64,000 nt of DNA, taken from Tateyamaria sp. ANG-S1. GTDB lineage: Bacteria; Pseudomonadota; Alphaproteobacteria; Rhodobacterales; Rhodobacteraceae. How positions within the stretch are numbered: position 1 is the first letter of the stretch; every line of letters starts with the position of its first letter. The DNA is taken from positions 1-64,000 of the forward strand of contig NZ_JWLL01000013.1 in the NCBI RefSeq assembly GCF_000814025.1. The letters are read 5' to 3'. The notes below the pieces were generated by a model that worked only from the letters and a program-made list of their open reading frames with translations, was not told the origin of the DNA and did no database searches. Shown one piece after another: positions 60,529-64,000 of the stretch. A program made the position numbers and the translations under genes.

Positions 60529-61943
60529 AACCGCTCCTCCTTGCGCAACAGGATGTCCACGCGCCGGTTACGCGATCGCGCTTCGGCTGTGTTTGCACGG
60601 TCCAGCGGCTTGGACGCCCCTGCCCCCACAACCCGCATGCGCGTCGGATCAGACAGATATTGCGCAAGCACATCGCGAACGGCAGCAGCGCGGGCTGCGG
60701 ACAACTCTTCGTTCGTTTTGTAACGCCCGCGCCCACTCAGAGGAATGTTGTCGCTGTGACCCTCGATGATGACCTCACCTTTTTCGGCTTCAAGCACCTG
60801 CGCAATCCGCGCGATCACAGGGCTTTCCTGCTGCAGGTCCGCCGCTCCGCCAGAAAATTCAAGCGCCGGTCCCAGGCGGAAGACAAGAAAATCGCCCGTT
60901 TCAGTTATACTTGTCTGACCCGCGCGCACGTCCTCTCCAAGCTTGCCTTGCAGCCGCTCCAGTTGCCCGGTTTGTGGCGCTTCATAGACCTGCACCTCTT
61001 CAATTGGGGCATCCGGCAAACCAGTGCGCTCAATCTCGAGGACGGGGCTGGGATCATGCAGGTCCAGAATGGCCCTTTGCGCAGCTTGGGCATCCTGGGT
61101 CATGGTCCAGGCCAACGCTGCGTAAAGCGCAACCAACATGGCCGCGGCCACGCCCGTAATTCCCCAAAGTGGCATCCGCGTGTTCCGGGAAGCGCCACGC
61201 GGGATCACCGGCAACCATTGCCGCGACAGTGTCAGCCGTGGTCTTGGCACAATGCTCCGGATCCGCCGATAAAGATCAGCCCGCAGCGCAATCAGAGCCG
61301 TTGGCCCATCCGGTGCCGTGCGGTATTGCCCCTCGAACCCAAGCGCGAGACAGGCAAACATAACCTCAAGCGGCCCCGTACTCGCTGATGGATCGCGAGA
61401 CAGGCGGTGCAATCGGGTAAAAAAGCCAATGCCCGGATTAGGGTCCCCAAAAAGTTCAGCAGTGAGGCCGTGCGTGCGCCAAAATTGGACATCACTGCCG
61501 GGAAGATTTTGCGCCACATCATCGCAAGTTGCCGCCAACGCATAAGCCGCGTCGGTGATTTCGTCCTGCGGGATACGATATGCTCTGGCTTGGCTGTGGA
61601 ATTGATCCAGTGCGACCTTGAGATGTGACCGCAAGGCGTTTGTTTCCATCTCCAATCGACCGGCGCGCAACAGCCCCAGCAGCCCCAAAATATTCTGCGC
61701 GCAAGACAAAAGAACGTTGGTCGCTTTGCCGTGCAGCGGCGCGGCGTGTTCGATCACCCGATCCAACGATACCCGCTCTTGCACAGCTGGCTGAGACCGT
61801 TCCGAGCGGCGACTCAGAATTGTTACGTCGTCAAACTCATCTTGCGCCGTCTCAGTGTCCGGCGCGGGTGAGCTTGGGGCGGGCGGTGCGCGATGTGGCA
61901 GTGCTTTGCCGAAAACGGTGCGATCATCTTCGTCGCGCGACAT
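60525..61943 (-). CDS. tssL2: T6SS membrane protein TssL2 (DotU/IcmH) with OmpA C-terminal domain
   Basis: 472 aa, the same length as TssL1. The N-terminal tail has Thr9 in E-D-D-R-T-V-F and Thr41 in D-D-V-T-I-L, possible PpkA sites. The DotU domain (~75-245) contains AAYALAATCDDVAQNLPG. A membrane helix at 258-280 is followed by an OmpA-like domain with G-H-S-D-N-I-P-L and R-N-R-R-V-D-I-L-L. A GGGGA ribosome site precedes the ATG. It is the first gene of the leftward tssL2-tssM2-tagF2-pppA2-ppkA operon, next to the plasmid replication genes. Confidence 0.93.
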   Translation of the reverse strand: MSRDEDDRTVFGKALPHRAPPAPSSPAPDTETAQDEFDDVTILSRRSERSQPAVQERVSLDRVIEHAAPLHGKATNVLLSCAQNILGLLGLLRAGRLEMETNALRSHLKVALDQFHSQARAYRIPQDEITDAAYALAATCDDVAQNLPGSDVQFWRTHGLTAELFGDPNPGIGFFTRLHRLSRDPSASTGPLEVMFACLALGFEGQYRTAPDGPTALIALRADLYRRIRSIVPRPRLTLSRQWLPVIPRGASRNTRMPLWGITGVAAAMLVALYAALAWTMTQDAQAAQRAILDLHDPSPVLEIERTGLPDAPIEEVQVYEAPQTGQLERLQGKLGEDVRAGQTSITETGDFLVFRLGPALEFSGGAADLQQESPVIARIAQVLEAEKGEVIIEGHSDNIPLSGRGRYKTNEELSAARAAAVRDVLAQYLSDPTRMRVVGAGASKPLDRANTAEARSRNRRVDILLRKEERL

Positions 61944-62115
61944 CAGCGTTCCCCAAACATGTCATGCGACGGATCAATCCCAGCTGCCTGGCCCGTCATC
62001 AAACTGAACTGCACATAATCAACCTCAAATGGCGCTTTGTGCTCTCTTTCCCAATCGACTGACAACACTTTGCGGCTTGTGTCGCCGTGCGTCAAGATTG
62101 GCGCGGAAATGAGCT
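61944..62115 (-). promoter_or_regulatory. Upstream region of the tssL2-ppkA operon
   Basis: The space between tssL2 and the first parS palindrome must hold the leftward operon's promoter unless it is read through from repC. I find a good ribosome site but no clear -35/-10 pair. The closeness to parS sites leaves room for read-through or RepB influence. Confidence 0.35.
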
Positions 62116-62131
62116 GTTGACAGCTGTCAAC
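62116..62131. other. parS: parS-type centromere palindrome, site 1
   Basis: GTTGACAGCTGTCAAC, a perfect 16-bp palindrome that fits the parS consensus of alphaproteobacterial repABC plasmids (GTT-nn-C-n-GC-n-G-nn-AAC). RepB (ParB family) should bind it for plasmid segregation. An identical copy lies 37 bp further on. Confidence 0.88.
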
Positions 62132-62152
62132 TTGGACCAGCACTCGCATCGA

Positions 62153-62168
62153 GTTGACAGCTGTCAAC
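62153..62168. other. parS: parS-type centromere palindrome, site 2, overlapping the repC stop
   Basis: Identical 16-bp palindrome to 62116-62131. It covers the repC TGA (62164-62166), so the last codons of repC are part of the site. Location just after repC is a known arrangement for repABC parS elements. Confidence 0.88.
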
Positions 62169-63375
62169 TGTCGGGCGCGGTGTTCAGGCGGGCCATGATG
62201 AGGCGCGTGATCGAGAAGCGACCCTCTGCGGCTTCGCGGGTGAGGGCGCGGAGATAACCGCCGGGGGATCTTATGTCGTGGATGCGTTCGGTGAGGCAAC
62301 AGATTGTTAACCCTGCTGTGACCGGACCCATTTGGGCGACCGCGTCGTGCCATGCAGAGGGGCTGATGCCGATCATACCGCGCAGAGAAGCCCCGAGCCG
62401 AGCGAGATCATCAAAATTTCTAATCCCGTTAGTTGCATATGCACAGGCCTCAGGCAGTGCCTTTATTACGAGGGGCAGGGGCAACGTGTGTTCCTGATCA
62501 CTGTCCTTGCTATCGGTGCCATCAGTCACCGGCTTGGGTTCCTGCGCCTCAACCTCCGCCGCCTTGCTTTTTTCTAAGCAAAGTTCAAGATCAGTAGTAT
62601 TTGTATTTGAATTCTGATGGTGCCGCTCAGAACTGACGTCATTGCCGCTCATTTCTTTTGCTTTAGAGACGAATTTCAACACCTCGCCAAGCAAGTCGTC
62701 TACTTGTTCCTCAATCTCTTCAAGATCGGAAAAAGACAGTTGCCTGCGCATAGAACGGGTTACGTCCAGAAGAGTGGCGAGAATCTTTTGCCAGTCGCCG
62801 CGATACCCCTGATCCTGCCCGTAGAGAGCCAGTTTCTGAGCGTCACGCTTGCGCAAAGAGACACGCTCACGCAGCGCCTTGAAGCGTGCAGACGCGTCAC
62901 GAGCGGCCTGAGCCGCCTGGGCGATCTCGGCGCTGCGGTGATGCAACGGGGTCAGGTCGAAGCCAAAAGCACGGACCACAGCGCCATCATGGTCACGTGT
63001 GGCGTATCGTTTGCCGTTCGGACTGTCGTGACGCAGGATTACTCCTGCCTCCACCAACCGCGCCAGATGTCGGCGCAATGTGCTTTCCGCCATGCCGTGG
63101 CAGCGTTCGCCAAGGGCCCGGTTCGACGGAAAGACGATCATGTCGCCATTTCCGCCCAACATTTGATCGGGCAAGAAGCTCAGCAAGCCTTCGAGAACAC
63201 CAATTTCTCGATCTGTGAGACCAAAGGCCGTGCGGGCCGCACACAGTTCACGCAGGATGTGCCATTTGTCGACGGCGGGAAGGGTAGGGGTGTCTTCGGC
63301 CATGCGGGCCACCGCCTTGAGCAGGCCAGCAGTCACCGGCCGCTGCCCGAAGGGCGTCGTTGAAAGTCGTTCCAT
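62164..63375 (-). CDS. repC: RepC replication initiator of a repABC replicon
   Basis: 403 aa. N-terminal RepC signature: T-T-P-F-G-Q-R-P-V-T, K-W-x-I-L-R-E-L-C-x-A-R, L-T-D-R-E-I-G-V-L-x-x-L-L-S-F and V-F-P-S-N-R-A-L-x-E-R-C-H-G-M-A-E-S-T-L-R-R-H-L (winged-helix). A variable linker precedes the C-terminal domain (S-P-x-A-W-x-x-A, G-P-V-x-A-G-L-T-I, I-R-S-P-G-G-Y-L-R-x-L-T). RepC binds an origin usually located within its own gene. It lies 177 bp after repB in the same direction, the normal repABC spacing. Confidence 0.95.
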   Translation of the reverse strand: MERLSTTPFGQRPVTAGLLKAVARMAEDTPTLPAVDKWHILRELCAARTAFGLTDREIGVLEGLLSFLPDQMLGGNGDMIVFPSNRALGERCHGMAESTLRRHLARLVEAGVILRHDSPNGKRYATRDHDGAVVRAFGFDLTPLHHRSAEIAQAAQAARDASARFKALRERVSLRKRDAQKLALYGQDQGYRGDWQKILATLLDVTRSMRRQLSFSDLEEIEEQVDDLLGEVLKFVSKAKEMSGNDVSSERHHQNSNTNTTDLELCLEKSKAAEVEAQEPKPVTDGTDSKDSDQEHTLPLPLVIKALPEACAYATNGIRNFDDLARLGASLRGMIGISPSAWHDAVAQMGPVTAGLTICCLTERIHDIRSPGGYLRALTREAAEGRFSITRLIMARLNTAPDS

Positions 63376-63552
63376 TGCTGATCACAAGGCAAAAAACTAC
63401 TGTTCACCCGCCAGGTGTTGTTGACAGCCGACTCTGTGAGCGCTTAGATTCGGGGTGCTAGAACCAAATCGGAGCCTCTCGGGTCGTTATGATCTGGGGG
63501 GCTTTGATCGTTTTAGAGCCTGTCTGTGCCTCCTGTTGTTTTCACTGCTCGG
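63376..63552 (+). ncRNA. repB-repC intergenic region, expected site of the antisense incompatibility RNA
   Basis: In repABC replicons the 150-200-bp gap between repB and repC encodes a small counter-transcribed RNA that limits RepC synthesis. This 177-bp gap has the right size and place, and the RNA would run on the plus strand. I cannot mark a confident promoter or terminator within it, so the call rests mainly on position. Confidence 0.45.
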
Positions 63553-64000
63553 TTACTCATCAGACCCGTCGGCTGTGTCGCCGCTCCAGGTCTGGTGAAT
63601 CTCATCCAGATGGTCGATCAGCCACTCTTCGAACCCGCCGCCACCGGTACGGGGCAGGGTGAGGACAAGGCTGTCGGGCTTGCGCTGTACAGTGCCGATC
63701 ACAATACCCGTCTGGCGCCCTTTGATTGTGCGACGCTGGCTGGGTGCGCGTTTGCCCTTTGTAGGGACAGGTTTCGGGGGTGTCACAGCGGCATCTTGCT
63801 GCGCTGCAGCATAGGCAATTTCGAAGCGGTGGTTGCTATCGTCAGCCGAGCCGGACACCGCGATCATGTCGATCAGCATCTTAACATCGGCCTGTTCGTC
63901 ATCAATCCAAGTCGCCAGTTGCGCCCAGCGATCGCGCCCAGCGGCAGGCGCTGCACCAATCCTTTGGATCAGGTCAGGGCCAAGCCTGTCCACGATTTGC
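63553..64000 (-). CDS. repB: RepB (ParB-family) plasmid partition protein, C-terminal part
   Basis: The frame is open to the window edge, so the N-terminus lies outside; ~149 residues are visible and the GTG at 63993 is internal. The Lys/Arg-rich middle (P-T-K-G-K-R-A-P-S-Q-R-R-T) followed by G-I-V-I-G-T-V-Q-R, L-V-L-T-L-P and the acidic end (F-E-E-W-L-I-D-H-L-D-E-I) are typical of RepB C-termini. It binds parS and works with RepA, presumably encoded further right. Confidence 0.85.
   Translation of the reverse strand, partial: QIVDRLGPDLIQRIGAAPAAGRDRWAQLATWIDDEQADVKMLIDMIAVSGSADDSNHRFEIAYAAAQQDAAVTPPKPVPTKGKRAPSQRRTIKGRQTGIVIGTVQRKPDSLVLTLPRTGGGGFEEWLIDHLDEIHQTWSGDTADGSDE

Noticed and set aside
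58702-60723. Plus-strand open frame of 673 codons inside tssM2/tssL2
   Set aside because: It is fully antisense to two convincing family genes, Arg/Gln/His-rich and without any domain.
63420-63435. Third possible parS in the repB-repC gap
   Set aside because: The left half and centre match, but the right arm lacks the terminal AAC, so it is not a palindrome.
63553-63993. GTG at 63993 as the start of a short gene
   Set aside because: The frame continues to the window edge and the visible sequence is the C-terminal part of RepB.

Overview
The window looks like part of an extrachromosomal replicon of an alphaproteobacterium, most likely Rhodobacterales (Roseobacter group). The evidence is a repABC replication module at the right edge (repB C-terminus, repC, and two perfect 16-bp parS-type palindromes), a G+C-rich composition (roughly 60% by eye), and alphaproteobacterial protein families. 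Almost everything left of repC is a type VI secretion system (T6SS) island with its regulators, effectors and immunity genes.

Layout. 1-1917: 3' part of an autotransporter, closed by a bidirectional terminator. 1986-4278 (minus): a DUF6931-like gene and an FHA/TagH gene. 4504-16535 (plus): tssA, tssB, tssC, hcp, tagJ, tssE, tssF, tssG, clpV and a 415-aa helical protein of unknown function. 16609-21989 (plus): a NaChBac-type voltage-gated channel overlapping a 1398-aa protein that joins a TssB domain, a ~640-residue acidic repeat region and a C-terminally shortened TssC domain, then a 99-aa protein. 22020-34230: vgrG, a second DUF6931-like gene, PAAR, a second tagH, tssK, tssL1, tssM1, tagF1, pppA1. 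34321-39795: an M15 peptidase, a 1305-aa putative papain-like effector and a candidate immunity gene. 39879-47483 (minus): a PAAR / DUF4123 / unknown adaptor / EndoU toxin operon trailed by a run of immunity genes (two MafI, a Tdi1-like pair split by a stop codon, two related small proteins, one SUKH), plus a 531-aa unknown. 47580-48118: ParDE. 48159-53540: exported proteins and an ExbB/ExbD/ExbD/TonB-like operon. 53537-61943 (minus): a second membrane-complex and control set, tssL2-tssM2-tagF2-pppA2-ppkA. 62116-64000: parS sites, repC and repB.

How it fits together. One contractile machine (single tssA, E, F, G, K, hcp, vgrG and clpV) is accompanied by two TssL/TssM membrane cores, two TagF, two PppA and two FHA proteins but only one PpkA kinase. 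This implies a threonine-phosphorylation switch; matching D-x-[RK]-T-[IV]-like sites occur near the N-termini of both TssL proteins and in PpkA. No TssJ lipoprotein gene is recognisable. The most unusual part is the segment between clpV and vgrG, where a voltage-gated cation channel is translationally coupled to a giant sheath-subunit fusion with a strongly acidic repeat region.
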